This document shows positions 56,879-64,000 of a stretch of DNA of 64,000 bases, in pieces (position 1 is the first letter of the stretch; every line of letters starts with the position of its first letter). Below the pieces are notes generated by a model that did no database searches, was not told the DNA's origin, and saw nothing but the letters and a program-made list of their open reading frames with translations. Origin of the DNA: Psychrobacter sp. NG25 (GTDB lineage: Bacteria; Pseudomonadota; Gammaproteobacteria; Pseudomonadales; Moraxellaceae); NCBI RefSeq assembly GCF_015234355.1, contig NZ_JADGMV010000003.1:1-64000 (forward strand), given 5' to 3'. The position numbers and the translations under genes were made by a program.

Positions 56879-58228
56879 ATGACACAAAATGATGATGTAA
56901 CTTTATCGAATGCTAAAAGCAACGCTGAAAATGTGGTTGAAAACAATGTGGTTGAAAACATAGCTAATAATAGTAAGGCAATCACAGAGCAGCAAGTACT
57001 TATCGCTGGTGGTGGCCATGTCGGTTTATCCTTTGCACTGCTGCTAGCGAATCAGGGTATTGCCAGCACGTTATTAGAAAAAAACAGCTATCCAACTATC
57101 AGTCCAAAAGATGATGACAATCGTAGTCACTATTTGGACAGTCGCAATACGGCACTATCACGCCGCACGGTACAGATTTACCAAGAGATTGGACTGTGGG
57201 ATGAGTTACAAAGCCATGCCTGCCGTATCGACTCAGTACAGGTTAGCGAACAAGGCAGCTTTGGCCGTGCGCAACTCAATAAAGCTGAAGAAAAGGTCGA
57301 GTCGTTTGGTCAAGTGATAGAAAATGCATGGCTCGGACGCAAGCTTCTATTAGCCGCGCAGCAAGCACCATTGGTCACGTTGATTGATAATGCCAATGTC
57401 AGCGCAGTGACACAAAAAGCGGACGGTGTCACGCTGAGCTTTAGCCATTATGGTGAAGAAGAGCATGAGCAGCAATTACAGGGCAGTGTTTTGGTCGCTT
57501 GTGATGGCCGCGACTCTACCGTGCGTCAGCTATTGGATATTGGCACAACCACTTATGACTATCAGCAAACAGCTATCGTGGGTGTGGTAGAAACTGACAA
57601 AGCACATGAGCATGTCGCGATTGAGCGTTTTAGCCCAGCAGGTCCCCTTGCCGTACTACCATTGACGGATCCAGATGGAGACGGCAATGATGAGTATCAG
57701 AGTGGCTATAGACGTTCAGTTGTTTGGGTCTGTCCAAAGGGCGAAGAAAAACGCTATCTAGAAGATGACGCACATTTTTTACAGACGTTGCAGCAAGCCT
57801 TTGGTCAACGCGCTGGCACGTTTATCGCTGCTGGTCGTCGCGGTGCTTATCCACTGACACGCGTGCTAGCAGACAAGCAAGTAGACGGTCGTTGCGTGGT
57901 CATGGGCAATGCGGCTCATACCCTGCATCCTGTAGCAGGGCAAGGCTTTAATCTCTGTATGCGTGACGCGCATGTATTGGCGCAGATGATGAATTCGCAA
58001 GTACTGAAGGGCGCAGATATTGGTGATCCAACGCTCCTCAAGCGCTATGAGAAGGCACGTCTAAGCGACCAAAAACGAGTCATTCGTTTCTGTGATGCTG
58101 TGGTACATGGCTTTACACATCCCAATCCAGTGATAAAGCTAGCTCGTAATGTGGCTCTAGTCGCCTTTGATAAACTGCCGAACATTAAGCCGTTAGTTGC
58201 GACCTATGCGATGGGCTTAAAATCATAG
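56879..58228 (+). CDS. ubiH: UbiH-type ubiquinone biosynthesis FAD hydroxylase
   Basis: A 449-residue flavin monooxygenase that adds a hydroxyl group to the ubiquinone ring precursor. FAD motifs: VLIAGGGHVGLSFALLLA (GxGxxG), VACDGRDSTVRQ (DG motif) and VMGNAAHTLHPVAGQGFNLCMRDAH; GNAA rather than GDAA matches E. coli UbiH. The first ~38 residues are an Asn-rich arm (NVVENNVVENIANN repeats). An AGTAGGA site precedes the ATG. Confidence 0.88.
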   Translation: MTQNDDVTLSNAKSNAENVVENNVVENIANNSKAITEQQVLIAGGGHVGLSFALLLANQGIASTLLEKNSYPTISPKDDDNRSHYLDSRNTALSRRTVQIYQEIGLWDELQSHACRIDSVQVSEQGSFGRAQLNKAEEKVESFGQVIENAWLGRKLLLAAQQAPLVTLIDNANVSAVTQKADGVTLSFSHYGEEEHEQQLQGSVLVACDGRDSTVRQLLDIGTTTYDYQQTAIVGVVETDKAHEHVAIERFSPAGPLAVLPLTDPDGDGNDEYQSGYRRSVVWVCPKGEEKRYLEDDAHFLQTLQQAFGQRAGTFIAAGRRGAYPLTRVLADKQVDGRCVVMGNAAHTLHPVAGQGFNLCMRDAHVLAQMMNSQVLKGADIGDPTLLKRYEKARLSDQKRVIRFCDAVVHGFTHPNPVIKLARNVALVAFDKLPNIKPLVATYAMGLKS

Positions 58229-58230
58229 CG

Positions 58231-58325
58231 CTATAGTTAATCCTCTTTAAAAAAGTGACAGCGTTAACCTCGATTGAAGTATTCAATATACATCTACACT
58301 CGGTTGCCTTGGCTCTCTTTTAAAC
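58231..58325 (-). repeat. Structured dispersed repeat, copy C (diverged)
   Basis: Read on the minus strand it aligns with copies A and B: AAGGCAACCGAGTGTAGAT replaces AAGGCAGCCGACTGCAGAT, and GAGGTTAACGCTGT replaces GAGGGTAACGCYGT. The first hairpin is reduced and the second is rebuilt with different bases. It lies between the two UbiH-family genes. Confidence 0.55.
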
Positions 58326-58394
58326 TGAACCAACTATATATAAGTAAGATTTATAATAAGTATTCTAATATTGACCAGTATTGAGAGACACCTT

Positions 58395-59663
58395 ATGAAA
58401 AACAACCATACGCTGATTATCGGTAGTGGTATCGTTGGTGCAACGCTTGCGCTAAAACTGGCACAAGCCAAAATGCCTGTAACGTTGGTTGATGCTCGTC
58501 CCGCACGAGATGAATTAGCTTGGCAAGGCGTACTGAGCAAACGTGATGCTCGAGTGTATGCGCTGAGCTTGGCCAGTATTAATTTGCTTAAAGACGTGGG
58601 TGCCTGGCAAAAGATAACTAGCTCTGAGCGTAAGGCTGACTACTCACAAATGCAGGTATGGCAACTGAACGGTAGGGGTGAGCTGTTATTTGGTGAGAGT
58701 AGCGCTGATCCGTCTAATTCTGTTATACCGCAGATGCTCGGCAGCATGGTCGAGCCAGCCGTCATTGAGCATGCATTGTGGCAACGCTTGTGTGAGGATG
58801 ATGTCAGTGATTATCTGACCATTATCGCTGGGCAAAAAGTCACAAACATGGATTGGCTGGGTGCGCAGCAAGGCTATCGTGTGACTTTAGACAATCATAC
58901 GACTATTGACGCAGCACTACTGGTCGGTGCTGATGGTCGAGGCTCATTTGTACGTAAACAGGCAGCGATTGGACTAGACACGCTCGATTATAATCAAACC
59001 GCCATTTGCTGTGCGATTCATACCGAAAAACCACATCAGGCAACCGCACGTCAAGCGATGTTGCCCACGGGTACGCTGGCGTTATTGCCATTAGCAGATA
59101 TTACTGATGAAGACAAAGCTGATCCGCAACATTGGCAGTCAATCGTATGGACGTTGCCGCGCAATCAAGCATTGGCATTGATAGAGGAAGATGACCGTGT
59201 TATCGCTGATAAGCTGGCTGCTGCCTGTCATTATGAGTTGGGTGCTATCAGTCAGATTGAATCCATTGCTAGTTTTCCACTGACCGCGCAACAGGCGAAA
59301 AGCTACGTGGCTGATAACTTGGTATTAATCGGTGATGCGGCACATGGTGTGCATCCGCTGGCAGGTCAAGGGCTGAATCTAGGTATGCTTGATGTACAAG
59401 TATTGAGCGAGCAACTAGCACACGACTTTACTCGTAGTGGCGGTACGATTTGGGGCAGTAATCAAACGTTGCGTAGTTACGAGCGTCTGCGTCGTCCGCA
59501 TAATAGCCTGATGATGCACAGCTTTTCTGCCCTTAACTGGCTATTCGCAGGGTCGCTTGCGCAATTACGTCCCGTACAGCAGATACGTAATGAGGGCATG
59601 TACCGTGTTGGCAAGATGAAGCCGCTCATGCGTTTGTTTGCTAAGCAGGCGAGTGGGGTTTAA
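58395..59663 (+). CDS. UbiH/UbiF/VisC family FAD hydroxylase
   Basis: A 422-residue paralogue of the preceding gene. Motifs: TLIIGSGIVGATLALKLA, LLVGADGRGSFVRKQA and VLIGDAAHGVHPLAGQGLNLGMLD; GDAA with HPLAGQG fits UbiI/UbiF-like enzymes, which hydroxylate other ring positions than UbiH. The exact position cannot be read from sequence. ATG 58395 has GAGAGA before it; TTG 58371 is less likely. Confidence 0.87.
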   Translation: MKNNHTLIIGSGIVGATLALKLAQAKMPVTLVDARPARDELAWQGVLSKRDARVYALSLASINLLKDVGAWQKITSSERKADYSQMQVWQLNGRGELLFGESSADPSNSVIPQMLGSMVEPAVIEHALWQRLCEDDVSDYLTIIAGQKVTNMDWLGAQQGYRVTLDNHTTIDAALLVGADGRGSFVRKQAAIGLDTLDYNQTAICCAIHTEKPHQATARQAMLPTGTLALLPLADITDEDKADPQHWQSIVWTLPRNQALALIEEDDRVIADKLAAACHYELGAISQIESIASFPLTAQQAKSYVADNLVLIGDAAHGVHPLAGQGLNLGMLDVQVLSEQLAHDFTRSGGTIWGSNQTLRSYERLRRPHNSLMMHSFSALNWLFAGSLAQLRPVQQIRNEGMYRVGKMKPLMRLFAKQASGV

Positions 59664-59719
59664 GCGCTTAAAGCTCAACCACCATCTATCTTAAATCAAA
59701 TACCTTAAGGTAATCCCTT

Positions 59720-60937
59720 ATGCTCATCCCTAAATACTGGGCGCAATATAAACAGCGCTTTGAATTGTCAAAAATGGCTGATAACGCATCCGATGACTTT
59801 GATTCTAAGCAAGCAACTATTAAGCGTTATGGTTGGTCGGATGTTAGTCAAATAGAGGCTTTGGCTCATGCTAAGGAACGAGTGAAAGAAGCTCATCAAC
59901 GCTGGCTAGAGGGTGAGGATATTGTCAGACGTGAGCGTAGGGAGGAGTATAACGAAAGTAATGGCATTCCCATTCGTGAGCAGATTATTTCTAAGCAGAA
60001 TTTTTTAGAGAATGGCTTAACTAAAACTGGCTTAGAGAGTAAGGCATCGGATACGCAGCTGGTTGTCACGCGTAACAGTTACGGTGCACAGGTTGCCAAT
60101 GTCAATAATGTTGCGATTGTAGATGTTGATAACGATCAATTATTGCATTATAAATATCCTGATGATTATGACAGCAATGGTTATATAACTTTGCTAACCG
60201 ACAACCAAAATCAGCCTTCAGCTAAAATAAAAGTTTGGGTTTTTGTTCTTACTTTTATACTTATCGCTAGTGTTATTTCTTGGTTGGGATTGTCATGGTT
60301 ATGGCTGTTGGTGGTTATGATAGGTGCGACGGCCTACTTATGGCAGCAAGCCAGCCAAAGAGAAAAAGTGCGTATACAAAAATATGCCGATGACTCTGCT
60401 TCGCTGCCATCTTTTATAACTGATCTGATTCAAAAGCGTATCGCCAATTATCCCAATGAGTCCTTTCGTTTGTATGAGACACCTGCAGGCTTTCGTATTA
60501 TCGCTACCCACGATACTATCTCGCCAAGTGATGCGTTAGTCGCGGACTGGTTTGAATATTTCTATGCAGACACTAATTACGTGCGTCTTTGTCAGGCGCA
60601 GCAGTGCTTTCGAGCGCGGCTAACTGCCAAACCGTGGCGTATGAATGAGGTTGAGGATAAAAAACTGACTAAAGATATCCCTGCTAAAAACTTTTGGTTT
60701 GATGCCGAGAGCATGGATGCAGATAGTAGTATTGAGAAACGTCAAAATGAGTTAAAAGCTCGTAAACAATGGATTAACAATTACGATAAGTATGCTAAAA
60801 ACTATAGAGCGTGCCGTTATGTTGAGAGTTTTATTGGTAAAGAAGCTAGCCATCAGTTAGAGCACAAATCCATACAAGCATTTATTGACTGGCATGATAG
60901 GGCTTGTCAGGTAGATGAGGACTTGTTATTAGGTTGA
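59720..60937 (+). CDS. Membrane protein of unknown function
   Basis: A 405-residue protein with two adjacent membrane helices (~175-195 and ~196-214) between a charged, coiled-coil-like N-terminal part (VKEAHQRWLEGEDIVRRE) and a cytoplasmic C-terminal domain (SFRLYETPAGFRIIATHDTISPSDALVADWFEYFYADTNYVRLC) of conserved look. Similar uncharacterised proteins exist in other proteobacteria, but I cannot name a function. An AAGG site precedes the ATG. Confidence 0.8.
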   Translation: MLIPKYWAQYKQRFELSKMADNASDDFDSKQATIKRYGWSDVSQIEALAHAKERVKEAHQRWLEGEDIVRRERREEYNESNGIPIREQIISKQNFLENGLTKTGLESKASDTQLVVTRNSYGAQVANVNNVAIVDVDNDQLLHYKYPDDYDSNGYITLLTDNQNQPSAKIKVWVFVLTFILIASVISWLGLSWLWLLVVMIGATAYLWQQASQREKVRIQKYADDSASLPSFITDLIQKRIANYPNESFRLYETPAGFRIIATHDTISPSDALVADWFEYFYADTNYVRLCQAQQCFRARLTAKPWRMNEVEDKKLTKDIPAKNFWFDAESMDADSSIEKRQNELKARKQWINNYDKYAKNYRACRYVESFIGKEASHQLEHKSIQAFIDWHDRACQVDEDLLLG

Positions 60938-60964
60938 TAGAGGCTTGAATTAAGACAGAAGTAT

Positions 60965-61663
60965 TTATGTTGCAGTCACATACAGCAAACATTTAAGCTG
61001 CTGCTCTGACAACCATTCTTTGTGAAAGTCACTATACAAATCTAGACGATCATCGATAGGCTCGTAATCAGTAAAGTCGAACGATGCAAATATGCTTCTT
61101 ATTTCCGTAAAGTATGCCTGTTTTAGCTCAGATACTGTCTTATTACTTGGCAATATTGTCAGTAAATAAAAGAGAACGAAACCAGTCCAATCATAGACCA
61201 TGCCTTTGTTCTGTTGTTTACTAGCTTCTCTAATGATAAGTAACGCAAAGTCTAGCGGCTCATAGAGTGTTACAGTTTCGTCAGTATTGAGGCTATAGTA
61301 GGGACTGCCAAAGTCTACATATAAGCGCTGTGACTCACTATCCCATAATGCGACCTCAGAATTGTCAGCTGACCGAGTACCTTCAGGGTTGTCATAAACC
61401 CAGGAATCACCTGCCTCTATTAGGCTATTGAAATACTTTGGATGACGGTTATAGGTTGGGAAGTCTTCGAGAGCGTAGGCTTGCATATACTGAATACTGA
61501 GCAAAATGCCTTTTACTCTAAAGTGAGTATGGCTTGTATCGAAAGCGGCTTGTAGGTGATAAGCATTGTATATTAAATTGCGTTTTTCGCTGTTTGTGAT
61601 TTGAGCGCTAGCAATGATCCTTACGGTCTGCTCAATAATGTATTCTACTTCCCACATAGACAT
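60965..61663 (-). CDS. Hypothetical protein
   Basis: A 232-residue soluble protein rich in Tyr and Trp (MSMWEVEYIIEQ; SWVYDNPEGTRS; VDFGSPYYSLNTDETVTLYEPLDFALLII). No membrane helix, signal peptide or known motif. A GGAGAGC site precedes the ATG. It could be regulatory or part of an unrecognised accessory system. It is convergent with the preceding gene. Confidence 0.7.
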   Translation of the reverse strand: MSMWEVEYIIEQTVRIIASAQITNSEKRNLIYNAYHLQAAFDTSHTHFRVKGILLSIQYMQAYALEDFPTYNRHPKYFNSLIEAGDSWVYDNPEGTRSADNSEVALWDSESQRLYVDFGSPYYSLNTDETVTLYEPLDFALLIIREASKQQNKGMVYDWTGFVLFYLLTILPSNKTVSELKQAYFTEIRSIFASFDFTDYEPIDDRLDLYSDFHKEWLSEQQLKCLLYVTAT

Positions 61664-61717
61664 GCCGCTCTCCTATTTGCTATAAAAGTATGTCACTTTA
61701 CACTTATAAAGACGTTA

Positions 61718-62629
61718 TCACCCTAACGCCGAAAACAACACCATCAATACGGGTGAGACAATATTAATAATAAAGCCAAAACTAATTGCCAATGGTACGA
61801 CCTTTAGACCGCCTGATTGTTGAATGATTGGCAAGGTAAAATCTAGACTGGTTGCGCCACCAAGTCCTACCGCTGCTGATGGATATTTTCGCATAAATAC
61901 GGGAATAAATATCAAGGCAAAGAATTCACGTATTAAATCGTTGAATAGTGCGACACTGCCCCAGACTGCACCATAAGCATCGGTCATCACGATGGCGGAT
62001 AGGGAATACCAACCAAATCCTGATGAAAGCGCTAAGCCTTTCGTCCACGATACATCACTGAACATCAGCGCAAATATTAAGCCACCTGCCAATACTGCTA
62101 TCGTAAAGACAACACTCATCTCAACGCCACGTTTATTGAGTAGCACTTCTTTGAGCGTAATGCCTGAACCCTTTAAACCAATACCAACCAGTAAAATCAA
62201 AATCATCAGTAGGACGGTCATGGTATTTTCAGGCGGCATATAGTTCGCTGGTAGGAAATAGCCAATTACCATGCCAATCAATACGCAAACGACTTGGGCG
62301 AGGCTACCGCGAATACTGACGCGGTGTTCTTTAGATTTTACGCTGGGTTTTTTGGCCTGCCATGGTCGCATGTTATCGAAAATCATCAAAGCTAGTAGAC
62401 CAGAGCCGATAGTGAGGATTGAAAGCACAGCAACATAAAGCGCAATCTCACCTACTTGACCGCCTAAGCCCTCGACTTGCGATAGCTCAATGCCAATTAG
62501 GGCTAAAATGACAAACACTAAATAAGATAAGCCCTTATCCGCAAGCCTTGTCATAGTGGGATTAGAAGGAATGGCAAAGCCAATAAACATTGGCATTAAG
62601 ACCAAAATAAGGGTAACTATGCTTTGCAT
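61718..62629 (-). CDS. lysO: LysO family lysine exporter
   Basis: A 303-residue inner-membrane protein with about eight to nine helices. The family's central motif is present: SGFGWYSLSAIVMTDAYG, then LFNDLIREFFALIFIPVFM, and a C-terminal GGATSLDFTLPIIQQSGG. E. coli LysO exports lysine and the antimetabolite thialysine. It stands alone; I saw no lysine riboswitch in the upstream ~200 bases. Confidence 0.9.
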   Translation of the reverse strand: MQSIVTLILVLMPMFIGFAIPSNPTMTRLADKGLSYLVFVILALIGIELSQVEGLGGQVGEIALYVAVLSILTIGSGLLALMIFDNMRPWQAKKPSVKSKEHRVSIRGSLAQVVCVLIGMVIGYFLPANYMPPENTMTVLLMILILLVGIGLKGSGITLKEVLLNKRGVEMSVVFTIAVLAGGLIFALMFSDVSWTKGLALSSGFGWYSLSAIVMTDAYGAVWGSVALFNDLIREFFALIFIPVFMRKYPSAAVGLGGATSLDFTLPIIQQSGGLKVVPLAISFGFIINIVSPVLMVLFSALG

Positions 62630-62834
62630 AACGGCAGACTCGTGGATTTTAATAAGGCATTTTTAAGAAGCTGAAGATTGTATCATATCAAGTTACAAAT
62701 GCTGGTATCGGCAAACCATATTCTTTATAAAGCCCAATTTTATGGACTATAATTAGATTTATAGCTATGGTTAAGTATTTACTTAATAAACTTTTGTTGC
62801 TAAATTAAGACACCGAAGATACGTGGTTGGCATT

Positions 62835-64000
62835 ATGTCGCTATATCAGCTCAAGCCTAAATTTCAAGATCAGCTGCGACCAGTCAGTAATTCGTTGGTC
62901 GCGCACAATTTTACTGCCAATCAAGTCACTGTGTCTGCGGTACTATTAAGTGTGGGCACGGCTTATGTTATTGCGAAGCCTGCAACCGAGCAGCAAGCGT
63001 TATGGCTTTTATTGCCTTCATCATTGTTCGTACGGATGGCACTGAACGCCATTGACGGCATGATGGCACGCGAGCATGGTCAAGCTACTAAACTGGGTGC
63101 AGTACTAAATGAGGCGGGCGATATTTTTGCTGATACGGCACTCATTGCCAGTTTGGTTCCGCATATAGCTAAACATGATTTACGAATTAATTCTGAACGA
63201 CAAATTCGCACGAGTAAGTCGCCAACCACTCAGCGGCATATCAGCAGTATTGTAGCGTTGAGTATTAGTAGTGAGCTACTTGGTATCGCTAGCAATACGA
63301 TGCTAGGGGTAAGAGCAAACCAAGGGCCTTTAGGGAAAAGCGACCGTGCTCTAGTGCTAGGTATACTTGGTACCGTTATGGGTAGCAAGATACCGTTATC
63401 ACTTTCTCCTAAAAGAATCGTGCAGTTGTCCCTGTTGGTAGAGACGCTATTACTAAAAACGTGCCTGAACCGTTTACGCTATATGGCAAATCTATATCTG
63501 ATGCATCAGCCACCAGCACTTCGAGCAGTAACGTGTGAGTCAATAAACAACTCGCTATCTCTCAATACTGTTTTACCAAATAATCTTACTGATAACGCGC
63601 GCCCATTGGAGTTCAAAGAAATGCCAACCACTGTTAATAGTCAAAAATTAAAAGAACAGGCTAGTGTTAGTTTTGAGCAGTCATCACCAAAAATCATTAA
63701 TGGTGAAAGTTGCTACAACGCTTATGATGGCACGGCTATTTATTATCGCTATTGGTTAACGATGCCTTTAACAGATATGAAAAAATCAGCCATTGAAAAA
63801 CCGACTCAGCCATTACGTCAAGTGATCTTATTACATCGTGGGCATGAGCATTCGGGTCGATTGGCAGAGTTAGGAGAGCAGTTTGCAAAAGCTGGTTATC
63901 AAGTCTTTGCTTGGGATGCACGCGGTAATGGGCGCTCAGGGGGTATCAAAGATCATGCTGAGAGTGTTACCGAGCTTGAACGAGATTTAGATGGCTTTGT
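62835..64000 (+). CDS. CDP-alcohol phosphotransferase fused to alpha/beta hydrolase, 3' end cut
   Basis: An open frame from ATG 62835 to the window edge (388 codons, no stop). Residues ~20-215 are a CDP-alcohol phosphatidyltransferase membrane domain with AIDGMMAREHGQATKLGAVLNEAGDIFAD: the DG..AR........G...D...D motif, but with Asn where the third Asp is expected. Residues ~285 onward start an alpha/beta hydrolase (ILLHRGHEHSGRLAELGEQF, VFAWDARGNGRSGG); its catalytic elbow lies beyond the edge. Such fusions occur in Moraxellaceae and are inferred to act on phospholipids. Confidence 0.88.
   Translation, partial: MSLYQLKPKFQDQLRPVSNSLVAHNFTANQVTVSAVLLSVGTAYVIAKPATEQQALWLLLPSSLFVRMALNAIDGMMAREHGQATKLGAVLNEAGDIFADTALIASLVPHIAKHDLRINSERQIRTSKSPTTQRHISSIVALSISSELLGIASNTMLGVRANQGPLGKSDRALVLGILGTVMGSKIPLSLSPKRIVQLSLLVETLLLKTCLNRLRYMANLYLMHQPPALRAVTCESINNSLSLNTVLPNNLTDNARPLEFKEMPTTVNSQKLKEQASVSFEQSSPKIINGESCYNAYDGTAIYYRYWLTMPLTDMKKSAIEKPTQPLRQVILLHRGHEHSGRLAELGEQFAKAGYQVFAWDARGNGRSGGIKDHAESVTELERDLDGF

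Noticed and set aside
62630-62834. Lysine riboswitch before lysO
   Set aside because: The upstream region lacks the long paired structure and conserved loops of a lysine riboswitch.

Overview
The window looks like chromosomal DNA from a Psychrobacter-type bacterium (Moraxellaceae, Gammaproteobacteria). This is inferred from the gene content: a complete nuoA-N operon with fused nuoCD, leuS-lptE-holA, phoH and ybeY, paired UbiH-type hydroxylases, and a CDP-alcohol phosphotransferase/hydrolase fusion. Base composition is moderate, with A/T-rich accessory genes scattered among the core genes. No species name can be proven from the sequence alone.

Layout. 1-160: the end of an rRNA operon (5S) and its terminator. 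200-4,450: an accessory zone with small unknown proteins, a glutathione transferase, a TIR-like (Cap12/Pycsar-effector-like) protein with a winged-helix tail, and a DEDDy exonuclease. 4,500-10,650: redox and stress genes (OsmC, flavodoxin-like protein, DUF938 methyltransferase, dienelactone hydrolase, large-subunit catalase, metallo-beta-lactamase-fold hydrolase). 10,650-10,970: two identical tRNA-Lys(UUU) genes. 11,250-14,730: macA-macB. 14,990-16,940: a scar in which a 110-bp copy of the holA 3' end and fragments of a transposon-like repeat bracket a 3-hydroxyacyl-CoA dehydrogenase gene. 16,820-21,400: leuS-lptE-holA. 21,573-24,817: a large NACHT NTPase with pentapeptide repeats, overlapping an Spx/ArsC-like gene by ATGA. 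25,260-25,700: a MITE-like element, a structured repeat and a terminator. 25,740-32,810: argB, algC, dut, mgtE and rep, all leftward. 33,460-50,036: the complex I operon. 50,080-64,000: a second structured-repeat copy, fpr, a TonB-like gene, an MscS channel, ybeY and phoH, a third repeat copy between two UbiH-family genes, two unknown proteins, lysO, and a truncated fusion enzyme at the right edge.

How the genes work together. The fourteen nuo genes (thirteen reading frames) encode a full proton-pumping NADH:quinone oxidoreductase, and the two flavin hydroxylases near 57-59.6 kb would help make its quinone substrate. leuS, lptE and holA form the usual housekeeping cluster. Catalase, OsmC and the ferredoxin reductase are oxidative-stress functions.

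Most interesting for discovery: (i) two candidate immune genes, the TIR-like/winged-helix protein and the NACHT-pentapeptide protein; (ii) a family of about 90-bp imperfect repeats, three copies in this window, with a conserved two-hairpin fold; (iii) the holA 3'-end duplication, which resembles the footprint of an integrated element; (iv) three 20-bp tandem repeats directly before nuoCD. Functional statements rest on motifs and family knowledge. No database search was run.
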